Shown here: positions 34,372 to 42,139 of the stretch, piece after piece
Numbering within the stretch: the stretch's first letter is position 1
Layout: each line of letters opens with the position of its first letter
Assembly: GCF_047729555.1 (NCBI RefSeq)
Contig: NZ_CP159825.1
Coordinates: 1 to 64,000, forward strand
Length of the DNA: 64,000 bases
Reading direction: 5' to 3'
DNA from: Porticoccus sp905181945
Lineage (GTDB): Bacteria; Pseudomonadota; Gammaproteobacteria; Pseudomonadales; Porticoccaceae
Position numbers and translations under genes: made by a program
Notes under the pieces: generated by a model
What the model was told of the DNA's origin: nothing
The model's input: only the letters and a program-made list of their open reading frames with translations
The model's database searches: none

Positions 34372-35094
34372 ATGTCTCGACCTAGTGGCCGCTCTACAGA
34401 TCAACTACGCAATGTAACTATTACTCGTAACTATACTAAGCACGCTGAAGGGTCTGTGTTGGTTGAGTTTGGCGACACTAAAGTCATTTGTACGGCTAGT
34501 GTTGAGAATTCTGTTCCACACTTCCTTCGAGGAAAAGGCCAAGGCTGGATTACAGCAGAGTATGGCATGCTTCCTCGCTCAACAAATTCAAGAATGAGTA
34601 GAGAGTCCAGTCGAGGCAAGCAGTCCGGAAGAACCCAAGAAATTCAAAGGTTGATTGGCCGCTCATTAAGAGCAGTTGTTGATCTCAAAATTTTGGGCGA
34701 AAATACCATTAAGATAGATTGTGATGTTATTCAGGCTGATGGTGGCACACGAACAGCCTCGATTACTGGCGCCTGTGTTGCATTAATGGATGCCGTTAAT
34801 TACCTAAAAAAGACAGGAAAGATTCAAGAAAGCCCTTTGATTGGGATGATTGCATCTGTATCAGTTGGTGTTTACAACGGAACGCCCGTATTGGACTTAG
34901 ACTATGCTGAAGACTCTACGGCTGAAACTGACATGAATGTTGTGATGAACAGTGATGGAGGGTTTATTGAGATTCAGGGAACTGCAGAAGGCGCTCCCTT
35001 TGCTCAAGACCAGCTTGATAAAATGCTAGCTTTGGCTAAAAGTGGCATCAATGAGTTGCTGGAGCTACAACAAGCCGCACTATCTGAAGGCTAA
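34372..35094 (+). CDS. rph: Ribonuclease PH
   Basis: RNase PH is a phosphate-dependent 3'-exoribonuclease that trims tRNA precursors. Motifs include MSRPSGR at the start, VICTASVE near residue 39, GWITAEYGMLPRST near 63, QEIQRLIGRSLRAV near 91 and DCDVIQADGGTRTASITGA near 119. 240 residues match the family, and the C-terminus is complete (not the truncated form of E. coli K-12). Confidence 0.96.
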   Translation: MSRPSGRSTDQLRNVTITRNYTKHAEGSVLVEFGDTKVICTASVENSVPHFLRGKGQGWITAEYGMLPRSTNSRMSRESSRGKQSGRTQEIQRLIGRSLRAVVDLKILGENTIKIDCDVIQADGGTRTASITGACVALMDAVNYLKKTGKIQESPLIGMIASVSVGVYNGTPVLDLDYAEDSTAETDMNVVMNSDGGFIEIQGTAEGAPFAQDQLDKMLALAKSGINELLELQQAALSEG

Positions 35095-35101
35095 TCAATG
35101 G

Positions 35102-35689
35102 TTATATGCCGGCAACTACTCGTGTGTCGAGCAGGAGCGAGCCAGCTATCCCATGAAGAAAAAACTCTAGCATATTAAGGACTAAAAATAAAAGCATCGG
35201 CGACAAGTCTATAGCCCCAAAAGATGGAAGAATGCGCCTAAATGGCTCCATTACTGGGGAAATAATTTGCTGAATTAGCACTATAGCCGGATGCTGACTC
35301 TGTGGGGCTATCCAGCTGATAATAATCGTGGCCAGCAACCCGTAGAGGTAAATATTTAGAAATACAGACAGCGTGCCCACTAAACCCCAAGCAAGAGCCA
35401 TAAAGATACTGACCATGCCGGCACCATTAATTGTAAATGTTAGCTGTATGATTAACCACTGAACCAGTAAAGCCAGTACTAGGCTGGCAAGGTCACATGA
35501 GCGAAATGGTGGCAAAAAGACGCGTATCGCACTACTTGGTAGTCGAGTGGCTTTAATGATAAATAAAGAAATAGGGTTATAAAAATCTGCCTTAACCAGC
35601 TGCAGCAAAAAACGAAATATTATTAAAGTTAAATAAAAACTACCTAGGGTTTGGACTAAATATGTTGCGTATGGGGTCAGTGTGGTCAT
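35102..35689 (-). CDS. YggT family membrane protein
   Basis: This is an integral membrane protein of 195 residues with two YggT repeats. Each repeat has hydrophobic helices flanking a FLLQLVKADFYNPIS-like motif (near residue 26) and, in the second copy, ISWIAPQSQHPAIVLIQQIISPVMEPFRRI near 122-152 in segments. Its function is poorly understood, though it usually clusters with proC and yggS as here. It converges on rph with a 7-bp gap. Confidence 0.88.
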   Translation of the reverse strand: MTTLTPYATYLVQTLGSFYLTLIIFRFLLQLVKADFYNPISLFIIKATRLPSSAIRVFLPPFRSCDLASLVLALLVQWLIIQLTFTINGAGMVSIFMALAWGLVGTLSVFLNIYLYGLLATIIISWIAPQSQHPAIVLIQQIISPVMEPFRRILPSFGAIDLSPMLLFLVLNMLEFFLHGIAGSLLLDTRVVAGI

Positions 35690-35744
35690 GGCCTGCTTAT
35701 CCGTTAGTTATATTGATAGATTTTTAGTGCTTATCGATTTAGTC

Positions 35745-36560
35745 TCATGCTTCTTTTGCCAGCTCTTTTGCTCGTTTAACGCAGCTAGTCATTGCTTTGT
35801 TGAATAATCCTAAAATATCCCCTTCAAGAAATGTGTTAATAGCTGCTTCAGTAGTACCAGCTGGAGAAGTAACACGTCTACGCAACTCTGCTGGTTCTAT
35901 GTCATTCTCCATTGCCATTTTTGCCGCACCTAAAGCAGTTTGCAAGATTAATTTTCGAGCAACTTTCTGACTTAGGCCGAGCTCTATACCGGTTTTCTCC
36001 ATAGCCTCCATAAAAAGAAAGAAATAAGCGGGGGCGCTTCCAGAAACTGCCGTAACCGCATCAATATCTTCTTCCTTTTCGAGCCAACAGCAGACTCCAA
36101 CAGCATTAAAAATTTCAGTGGCTAAGCCACACTGTTCACGGCTGACAACCGTATTAGCAAATAATCCCGTTGCACCAGCTTGAACCAGCGCTGGAGTATT
36201 AGGCATGCATCTAACGATAGGAGCGTCCTTCCCTAGCCATTTTTGTAAGGAGGACAAGGGGATACCTGCAGCAACGGAAATTACCAGTGGTCGATGTTTT
36301 AAAGAGGCAGATAGTTCTAGAGAGACTGATTTTACCATTTTAGGTTTGACTGAAAGCAGTATTACTTCTGCGCCGGTAGCTGCAATAGAGTTATCTTTCG
36401 TCGTACTGATTCCAAATTTTTGGTTTAGGCGAAAAAGCTTCTCTTCTGTGGGACCGCTAACAGTAATATGGCTTGAGGGATGTCCTTTGTCTAAGATCCC
36501 ACCTATTAAGCTAGTTGCCATATTGCCACCACCTATAAATGCTATTTTTGGCTTGCTCAC
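35745..36560 (-). CDS. proC: Pyrroline-5-carboxylate reductase
   Basis: ProC reduces pyrroline-5-carboxylate to proline. The NAD(P)-binding glycine motif AFIGGGNMATSLIGG lies near residue 6. VRCMPNTPALVQAGATGL near 117 and SGSAPAYFFLFMEAM near 170 bind the substrate. RRRVTSPAGTTEAAI near 228 is the C-terminal signature. 271 residues. The start is GTG with a perfect GGAGG five bases upstream. It lies between yggS and yggT. Confidence 0.95.
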   Translation of the reverse strand: MSKPKIAFIGGGNMATSLIGGILDKGHPSSHITVSGPTEEKLFRLNQKFGISTTKDNSIAATGAEVILLSVKPKMVKSVSLELSASLKHRPLVISVAAGIPLSSLQKWLGKDAPIVRCMPNTPALVQAGATGLFANTVVSREQCGLATEIFNAVGVCCWLEKEEDIDAVTAVSGSAPAYFFLFMEAMEKTGIELGLSQKVARKLILQTALGAAKMAMENDIEPAELRRRVTSPAGTTEAAINTFLEGDILGLFNKAMTSCVKRAKELAKEA

Positions 36561-36605
36561 AAGAACCTCCTTAATAATTAAATCCGTTGTATGTTGCTAT
36601 AATAA

Positions 36606-37298
36606 CTACCTGGGACCAAAAATAGCTGAGCCCACCCTGATAATTGTTGCACCTTCTTGGAGTGCAGCTTCAAGGTCAGACGACATCCCCATGGAAAGCG
36701 TATCTAGTGTTGTCAGTTGAGGGGAGCTATCCCTGACTCTCAGGAGTAGTTTTGACATAGCCTTGAATGTTTTCCTTTGCTCTATCTCTGTTGCATTGTG
36801 TTGAGGTATTGTCATTAAGCCTCTAAGGTTTAAACGAGGAAGGGCCTTAACTGCAGTAGAAACTTCAGAACACTCTTGAACCGATAGTCCTGATTTGCTT
36901 TCTTCTTCACTAATGTTTACCTGTATGCAGACATTTAGTGGCGGCTGATTATCTTGTCGTGATATATTTAGTTTTTTGGCAATTTTTGCTTTATCAATTG
37001 TGTGCACCCAGTCAAAATTTTCTGCTATTTTTCGTGCTTTATTGGATTGCAAGGGACCAATAAAGTGCCAGCATATATCCGATAGGTCGGAAAGTTCCTG
37101 TTGTTTTTTAAGAGCCTCTTGTAAATAATTTTCTCCAAAGTGTTTTTGTCCTAATGCGTATGCAATTCTTATAGCCTCTGAAGGCTGGCCTTTGCTGGCC
37201 GCGACAAGGATTATATCTTTTATGCAGCGATCTGTAGTTGCCAGAGCTTGCTGAATGCGGCAGTTAATATTGTTCAAATTGATAGGTATATTAATCAT
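36606..37298 (-). CDS. yggS: YggS family PLP homeostasis protein
   Basis: This PLP-binding TIM-barrel protein (PLPBP/YggS) helps maintain vitamin B6 balance. The PLP lysine sits in ILVAASKGQP near residue 35. FGENYLQEALKK near 54, WHFIGPLQSNKAR near 76 and LSMGMSSDLEAALQEGATIIRVG near 200-222 (in segments) are family blocks. 230 residues. It lies upstream of proC with a 45-bp gap. In Pseudomonas pilT sits divergently beside it; no pilT is present here. Confidence 0.93.
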   Translation of the reverse strand: MINIPINLNNINCRIQQALATTDRCIKDIILVAASKGQPSEAIRIAYALGQKHFGENYLQEALKKQQELSDLSDICWHFIGPLQSNKARKIAENFDWVHTIDKAKIAKKLNISRQDNQPPLNVCIQVNISEEESKSGLSVQECSEVSTAVKALPRLNLRGLMTIPQHNATEIEQRKTFKAMSKLLLRVRDSSPQLTTLDTLSMGMSSDLEAALQEGATIIRVGSAIFGPR

Positions 37299-37345
37299 AT
37301 AAGGCCGACTAAAAATTAAGATTTATTGTAGGGGCAAGTATAGCA

Positions 37346-37807
37346 TTACGGTAAAACTGCTATGGTTGGGTCTGATAGCCAAGTTTGTAAGATAAGTACA
37401 GCTGCAAGATCATCCACAGGATTGTCGCGATAGTTTGTTGAACTATGTTTTTTGTTTTTTTCATGCTTAAGCTGATTTTGATGCTTTGCTTCAAATGTAG
37501 AAAGTCGTTCATCGACCATCTCTACTTTTATTCCAAATTTACCATGTATTCTGCGAGCAAATTTACGCGCTCTGATACAAAAATCACTCTCACTTCCATC
37601 CATATTCAGAGGCAACCCCACAATTACTTGATTTGGTTTCCAGTCATCTAGTAGTAGTTTGATCTTGTCCCAATCAGGCATTCCGTTTTTTGCCTGTAAC
37701 ACAGCTAGTGTGTTTGCTGTCCCTAAAAAGTTTTGGCCAATAGCAACTCCAATTTGGCGTGTACCAAAATCAAAAGCTAGGACAGTGAGGATTTCTTTAG
37801 TGATAAT
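37346..37807 (-). CDS. ruvX: RuvX/YqgF Holliday-junction resolvase-like protein, non-canonical start
   Basis: RuvX/YqgF is an RNase H-fold nuclease linked to rRNA 5' processing and Holliday-junction resolution. The first catalytic Asp is in LAFDFGTRQIGVAIG, followed by IVGLPLNMDGSES and RLSTFEAK; the last Asp is in NPVDDLAAVLIL. The catalytic N-terminus is present in frame only upstream of GTG 37702, yet between the stop at 37820 and that point there is no ATG, GTG or TTG. AGGA (37816-37813) precedes ATT 37807 and ATC 37804, so one of these is the probable start (153 or 152 residues). A sequencing error is the main alternative. Confidence 0.85.
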   Translation of the reverse strand: MITKEILTVLAFDFGTRQIGVAIGQNFLGTANTLAVLQAKNGMPDWDKIKLLLDDWKPNQVIVGLPLNMDGSESDFCIRARKFARRIHGKFGIKVEMVDERLSTFEAKHQNQLKHEKNKKHSSTNYRDNPVDDLAAVLILQTWLSDPTIAVLP

Positions 37808-37881
37808 TTTATTCCTATTCTAGTTCTAGGCATAACAAATTTTTTAGTAGCATCTTAGTCTCTACCTGCACAAAACTAAAA

Positions 37882-38826
37882 CTATAGGTTTTTTTCAATG
37901 GCGGCCAGTAGTTGTGCTCCAATATCTGTGTGTTGTTCGCGATCAATTTCTCTGGCACATGTGGGGCTAGTAATGTTGATCTCCGTTAAGTGGCAGCCAA
38001 TGACATCTAGCCCGGCAAACAGGATGCCTTTTTCTTTTAATACTGGCCCTACTTGGCTGGCGATCCAAAGATCATTCTTGCTTAGCGGTTGCACAATACC
38101 TTTGCCGCCCGCCGCCAGATTTCCTCGAATGTCTCCCTCCGGCGGAATCCTTGCCAAGCAATAGGGAACGGGCTCTCCTTCAATCATCAAAATACGCTTA
38201 TCCCCTAATTTTATTTCTGGGATAAATTTTTGCGCCATGATGGTTCTCCGCCCATTATCGGTCAGTGTTTCTATGATGACATTTAAGTTGAGATCATTTT
38301 TCCCAATTTTAAAGATAGATGCTCCTCCCATTCCATCAAGAGGCTTAAGGACAATGTCATGATGTTTTTTGTAAAAATTTTTAATTTGACCGACATCCCT
38401 ACTAACCAAGAGGGGTGGCGTACATTGAGGAAAAGAAGCTGCAAAAATTTTTTCATTGCAGCCCCTAAGGCTTTGAGGCTTGTTAAGAACCATTACACCT
38501 AGCTTCTCTGCTGCTTCAAGTATGTAGGTTGTATATATGTATTCAGTATCAAAAGGAGGGTCTTTGCGCATAAGAATGACATTCAGGTCTGACAGTGATG
38601 TAAGTTTTGGCTGCCCTAAAGAAAACCAGTCTGTCTGATGATCCTTGACTCGTAGCTGAGACATACTAGCGACTGGATTTTCATTCTCAAGAGATAGGTC
38701 ATGTTGCTGCATATACATAATCTCCCAGCCTCTGTTTTGCGCGGCAAGAAGTAATAGCAGTGTGGTGTCTTTGTATGGATTAATTGATTCAATTGAGTCC
38801 ATTACAACGCCCAGAGTTCTGGTCAT
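37882..38826 (-). CDS. gshB: Glutathione synthetase
   Basis: GshB joins gamma-glutamylcysteine and glycine with ATP. It is an ATP-grasp enzyme; the N-terminus has GVVMDSIESINPYKDTT near residue 6. The ATP-binding region shows DIVLKPLDGMGGASIFKI near 155, and KRILMIEGEPVPYCLARIP near 208 precedes GDIRGNLAAGGKG near 230. The C-terminal LFAGLDVIG and EINITSPTC (near 268-290) complete the fold. 314 residues. In Pseudomonas algH/yqgE separates gshB from ruvX; here ruvX follows directly. Confidence 0.95.
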   Translation of the reverse strand: MTRTLGVVMDSIESINPYKDTTLLLLLAAQNRGWEIMYMQQHDLSLENENPVASMSQLRVKDHQTDWFSLGQPKLTSLSDLNVILMRKDPPFDTEYIYTTYILEAAEKLGVMVLNKPQSLRGCNEKIFAASFPQCTPPLLVSRDVGQIKNFYKKHHDIVLKPLDGMGGASIFKIGKNDLNLNVIIETLTDNGRRTIMAQKFIPEIKLGDKRILMIEGEPVPYCLARIPPEGDIRGNLAAGGKGIVQPLSKNDLWIASQVGPVLKEKGILFAGLDVIGCHLTEINITSPTCAREIDREQHTDIGAQLLAAIEKNL

Positions 38827-39134
38827 GCGTGCATCCTATAAGATAGCCGGCTGTATTTGTTATTTTTTAACGCTTGAAACATGTTTGTTACTATAAATCA
38901 TTCCTTAGTTTTTAAAACCATGTAGATCCGCTTAATGTTTGCAGTTTATTTTTTGAATGACTTTTATACTGTGATTAAGCTCATTTTTGCGAGCAGTTTT
39001 AAAGAATCATCTACTAGACATGTAGTCGTAATCGGTCAATCAGATTGCCGGACGGGTTAATTTTCAGAATTACAGCCTCAAGTAGAATAATAAGATAAAA
39101 TAAGCTAGCTTTGGTTGCTTGGAGACGCATCAAC
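38827..39134. other. 308-bp gap between gshB and the PilJ-like gene
   Basis: This AT-rich gap holds the divergent promoters of gshB and the pilJ-like gene. I find no convincing ORF, tRNA, repeat or terminator. It occupies the place where Pseudomonas carries pilG, pilH and pilI, and no recognisable remnant of them can be read. Confidence 0.5.
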
Positions 39135-40505
39135 ATGAATAGAAAACTATATCAGTCACATAAGAATCCAGCTCTTTTCTTGATTACACTGGCCTTAATA
39201 GCTGCACTAGGGTTTATTGGCTACATAGTGTGGTTAGTTGCTTCATTGCCCTTAATCCAGGAAGAGCTAAGACAGCTATACTTCGTTATTCTGTTATTAG
39301 ATGAATATCAAAAATTTTCTTATCCTGTGTTCTGTGCTGGAGCACTATGCGTTGTTTTATTGATGCTTGTTAGCGTAGAGATATATCGAAGATCACGCGA
39401 AAGATTTGCTATAGAGAACAATAATCAGCAGGCTATTTTTTTGCTATTAGATCAAATATCCTCGCTCAATGACGTTGATTTGCACGGCGATACTGAGGAA
39501 ATTCAAGATTTTAACGGCACTATTTCGGAAGCAATAAAGTTTTCTATTGAGCAACTGCAGACCCTCGCTGATCAAATACAGGGGTCATCAGAAAATTTGT
39601 CAGCAACAGTAAATGAGACCCGAGTAATTTCATCCCAGTTAGCCGAAGTGTCCGAACACCAATCAGATGAAATAGCTGCTGCAACTAAAGTTATTAAAGA
39701 ATTAGAGGGGGCCATCGATGGACTGTCTGTTCAACTGAAGGGAACTGTTGCTGAGACAGAGAAAATATCTTCCCTTGCCAAAAAAGGGACTACAATTATC
39801 AAAAATACTGCTTTTGATATTGACAGCACACAAGATCAAATCAACGAAACCTCCAAACATGTTAATCGGTTGAGTGAAAATTTTAAGGAAATTGGAAGCT
39901 TGGTTTTAGCTCTCAATGATATGGCGGATCAAGCACATATTTTTGGTCTTAATGCAGCTATTCAAGCTTCCACGGCTGGAGATGCAGGAAAAGGATTTGG
40001 CGTAATTGCTGAAGAGATTCAAAGACTAGCAGAACGTTCTGGGGTTGCCACCAAACAAATAACTGCATTGATCCGTATTGTTCATGTGGGCACCAATGAA
40101 ACTATTAGCTCTATGGATAAGGCTGTGCTCACGGCAACCAAGGGCAAAAAGGTGTCAGACGATGCAAATCATGTCGTGACAGATATTGAGGGGGTTGTGT
40201 TGGGTTTGGCCAAACAGATCAACGATGCAGCTATAGCCTTAACAGCCCAGAGGACGCTGACTATTAAGTGTTCAAAAACGATGGATGTGATACAGGATAT
40301 ATCATCCCAGCTGCTCTTCGGTACAAATAATACGGCTGAAATTATGAATGAGCTTGCTGATGTATCTTTGGGTCTGAGTAATGCTGTGTCTGGATTTAGG
40401 CGGCCTGCTGTTTGTGAAGATCTGACCGATGACCAATCGCAATCAATTTCAACCCCAGATTTTAGTTTTAGCGCCAGAGAAAATCAGATTGATTTAGGCA
40501 AATAA
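39135..40505 (+). CDS. PilJ-like chemoreceptor without the PilJ sensor domain
   Basis: This methyl-accepting chemotaxis protein is closest in wording to PilJ, the receptor of the type IV pilus chemosensory pathway. Two membrane helices (about 13-36 and 64-83) flank a loop of only about 28 residues, where PilJ carries large paired sensor domains. The HAMP-like stretch and signalling coiled coil follow; GLNAAIQAS and AEEIQRLAERSG near 270-300 mark the hairpin tip. The C-terminal VSGFRRP matches the end of PilJ. The tip departs from consensus (QAH for QTN). Start ATG 39135 with GGAG ten bases upstream; 456 residues against about 680. No pilGHI or chpA lies nearby. Confidence 0.85.
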   Translation: MNRKLYQSHKNPALFLITLALIAALGFIGYIVWLVASLPLIQEELRQLYFVILLLDEYQKFSYPVFCAGALCVVLLMLVSVEIYRRSRERFAIENNNQQAIFLLLDQISSLNDVDLHGDTEEIQDFNGTISEAIKFSIEQLQTLADQIQGSSENLSATVNETRVISSQLAEVSEHQSDEIAAATKVIKELEGAIDGLSVQLKGTVAETEKISSLAKKGTTIIKNTAFDIDSTQDQINETSKHVNRLSENFKEIGSLVLALNDMADQAHIFGLNAAIQASTAGDAGKGFGVIAEEIQRLAERSGVATKQITALIRIVHVGTNETISSMDKAVLTATKGKKVSDDANHVVTDIEGVVLGLAKQINDAAIALTAQRTLTIKCSKTMDVIQDISSQLLFGTNNTAEIMNELADVSLGLSNAVSGFRRPAVCEDLTDDQSQSISTPDFSFSARENQIDLGK

Positions 40506-40581
40506 TAACTGTGCCAATCATTGATTCTAGGTCCAAGATAGGAGGTATGCAACCACCATTTAAATTCATAAGAGTATTGAT

Positions 40582-41035
40582 ATGGCAGAGCAGATAAGCG
40601 GACAATCAGAATGGATTAAAATTTCTCAAGAATAGATCAATCAATTTGCAAATGTGACAGGAGACCATCAATACATACATGTTAGCCCAGAGCGCGCAGC
40701 AAAAAAATTTGGTGGTCCGACAGTACACGGATTTCTATCGCTTTCGCTGATACCTCATCTGATGATGGAGGCACTAGTTGATCAGATTGGGCCGTCTACG
40801 GTGCTAAATTATGGGGTGAATCGATTGCGATTTATTTTGCTTATTCGTCCATGTAACTTTATTCGCCTTAATTGGAATATTGCATGTACTGGGCAGAAAA
40901 AATGGCCTGTTGCTGACTGTTGACGCAGTCATCGAGGCTAAAGGTGAGGAAAAACCAGCACTAGCAGCCGAATGGCTTGTATATCATCGACTAAATATTC
41001 CCTCTTTAGGGTTGACCTCCATCGAACATGTTTAA
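40582..41035 (+). pseudogene. Broken MaoC-like (R)-hydratase gene
   Basis: The reading frame opens at ATG 40582 (MAEQISGQSEWIKISQE), meets an in-frame TAG at 40633-40635, and continues with INQFANVTGDHQYIHV and GGPTVHGFLSLSLIP, the MaoC hot-dog hydratase pattern with the catalytic Asp and His in TGDHQYIH. Near the A-run before 40905 the frame shifts by +1, and the typical C-terminus (GLLLTVDAVIEAKGEEKPAL, then AEWLV) resumes in the new frame to the stop at 41035. One nonsense codon plus one frameshift indicates a pseudogene unless both are sequence errors. The end overlaps the convergent regulator gene. Confidence 0.85.
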
Positions 41036-42048
41036 TGTGCACTAAATAATTTAGCTCGTACAGTTTCCCTATATTTTGTTGGCGAAGCACCAAAGTGCTG
41101 ACTAAAAATTTTACTGAATGAAGCAGTGTCCTGATACCCACTATGGAGGGCTACTTCGAAAATAGGAAGATTGGATTTTTGTAGTAACTCTCCTGCGTTG
41201 TTCAACCGGATAGACTGTAAATATTCTAGAGGTGTTTTTCCTAAGGCGCTCTTGAATCGTCGGTTGAAGTTTCTAGTGCTAAATTCAAATTTTTTTGCCA
41301 CCTCACTTATCAAGATAGTCCTATTGTAATTATCTTCCAGCCAAATCTGCGCTTGAACCACTTGTTCGTCTGGATGCCGCTGTACATCATCAGAAAAATA
41401 ACTAGTAGGCTTAAAAGAGCTGCGAATTTCATGGAAAAAGTTCCTTTCCACTTGCTTTGCAGCATTTCGGCCATAGAGCCTAGCTGAAAGATGAACCATT
41501 AGTTCAGCCATAGAATTAACGCTTGCAGCACAATAAAGGTTCCCTGCCTGAGTAATAAAGTACTGTCGTTTTAATAGAACGTTTGGATAATCTTTTTGGA
41601 ATTGATCGAAATAGTGCCAATGTGTTGTTGCCGGCTGTTTGTCGAGGAGACCAGATTTGGCAAGAAAACAGACACCAGTTCCTACTGCTATCACTATGGC
41701 CCCTTGAGCAACTTGTTGTTGCAGCCAAGGTATGTAATCTTTGTATTTTATTAGAGCTGGTCTTGGATTTCGCCATAACGCAGGTAAGTTAATAATGTCA
41801 AAATTTTGTGAGTCATCAATAGTTGCGGATGGCCGAATATCAAAACCAGACGGCGATGTAATGGAACATTCATCAATAGACAGAGTAAGTGCTTCAATTC
41901 TTCTAGTGTTTGGGTATTTAGGCCGAACGGTGGCCTCTGCTGTTCGTAGCATTTCCACTGGAAGTGTAGCGCTAGTGCCAAGGATATTATCATAGAGCAG
42001 CGTTGCTATCCGTAGAGGGGGTTCTTTTGATGTTACTTCTATGGCCAT
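41032..42048 (-). CDS. GlxA-family AraC-type transcriptional regulator
   Basis: This regulator has an N-terminal DJ-1/PfpI-like domain (about residues 1-195) and a C-terminal AraC-type double HTH (about 220-320). The DJ-1 part shows VIAVGTGVCFLAKSGLLDKQPATTHW near 118-143 in segments, with the nucleophile-elbow Cys present. The HTH part shows LISEVAKKFEFSTRNFNRRFK near 243-263 in segments and FEVALHSGYQDTASFSKIF near 295. The effector and targets are unknown. ATG 42048 is chosen over TTG 42078 (338 residues). It is divergent from fabY with about 91 bp between, which makes fabY a possible target. Confidence 0.82.
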   Translation of the reverse strand: MAIEVTSKEPPLRIATLLYDNILGTSATLPVEMLRTAEATVRPKYPNTRRIEALTLSIDECSITSPSGFDIRPSATIDDSQNFDIINLPALWRNPRPALIKYKDYIPWLQQQVAQGAIVIAVGTGVCFLAKSGLLDKQPATTHWHYFDQFQKDYPNVLLKRQYFITQAGNLYCAASVNSMAELMVHLSARLYGRNAAKQVERNFFHEIRSSFKPTSYFSDDVQRHPDEQVVQAQIWLEDNYNRTILISEVAKKFEFSTRNFNRRFKSALGKTPLEYLQSIRLNNAGELLQKSNLPIFEVALHSGYQDTASFSKIFSQHFGASPTKYRETVRAKLFSAH

Positions 42049-42139
42049 AATGACAAAATATATGGCTATAAATGACAAAAGTCAATGAACTGTAGCCTGA
42101 TAAACTTACTTATATCTATATAAACAAGAGTGTCAGCCG

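Noticed and set aside
37820..37835. ATG at about 37830 on the minus strand as the ruvX start
   Set aside because: It is in a different frame, and reading from it reaches a stop before the nuclease motif.
38827..39134. Possible remnants of pilG/pilH/pilI
   Set aside because: I could not read any receiver or CheW-like motif in any frame.
40654..40923. Intact 89-codon frame within the MaoC region as a separate small gene
   Set aside because: It is only the middle of the broken hydratase frame; both flanks continue the same domain, and the frame has a nonsense tail.
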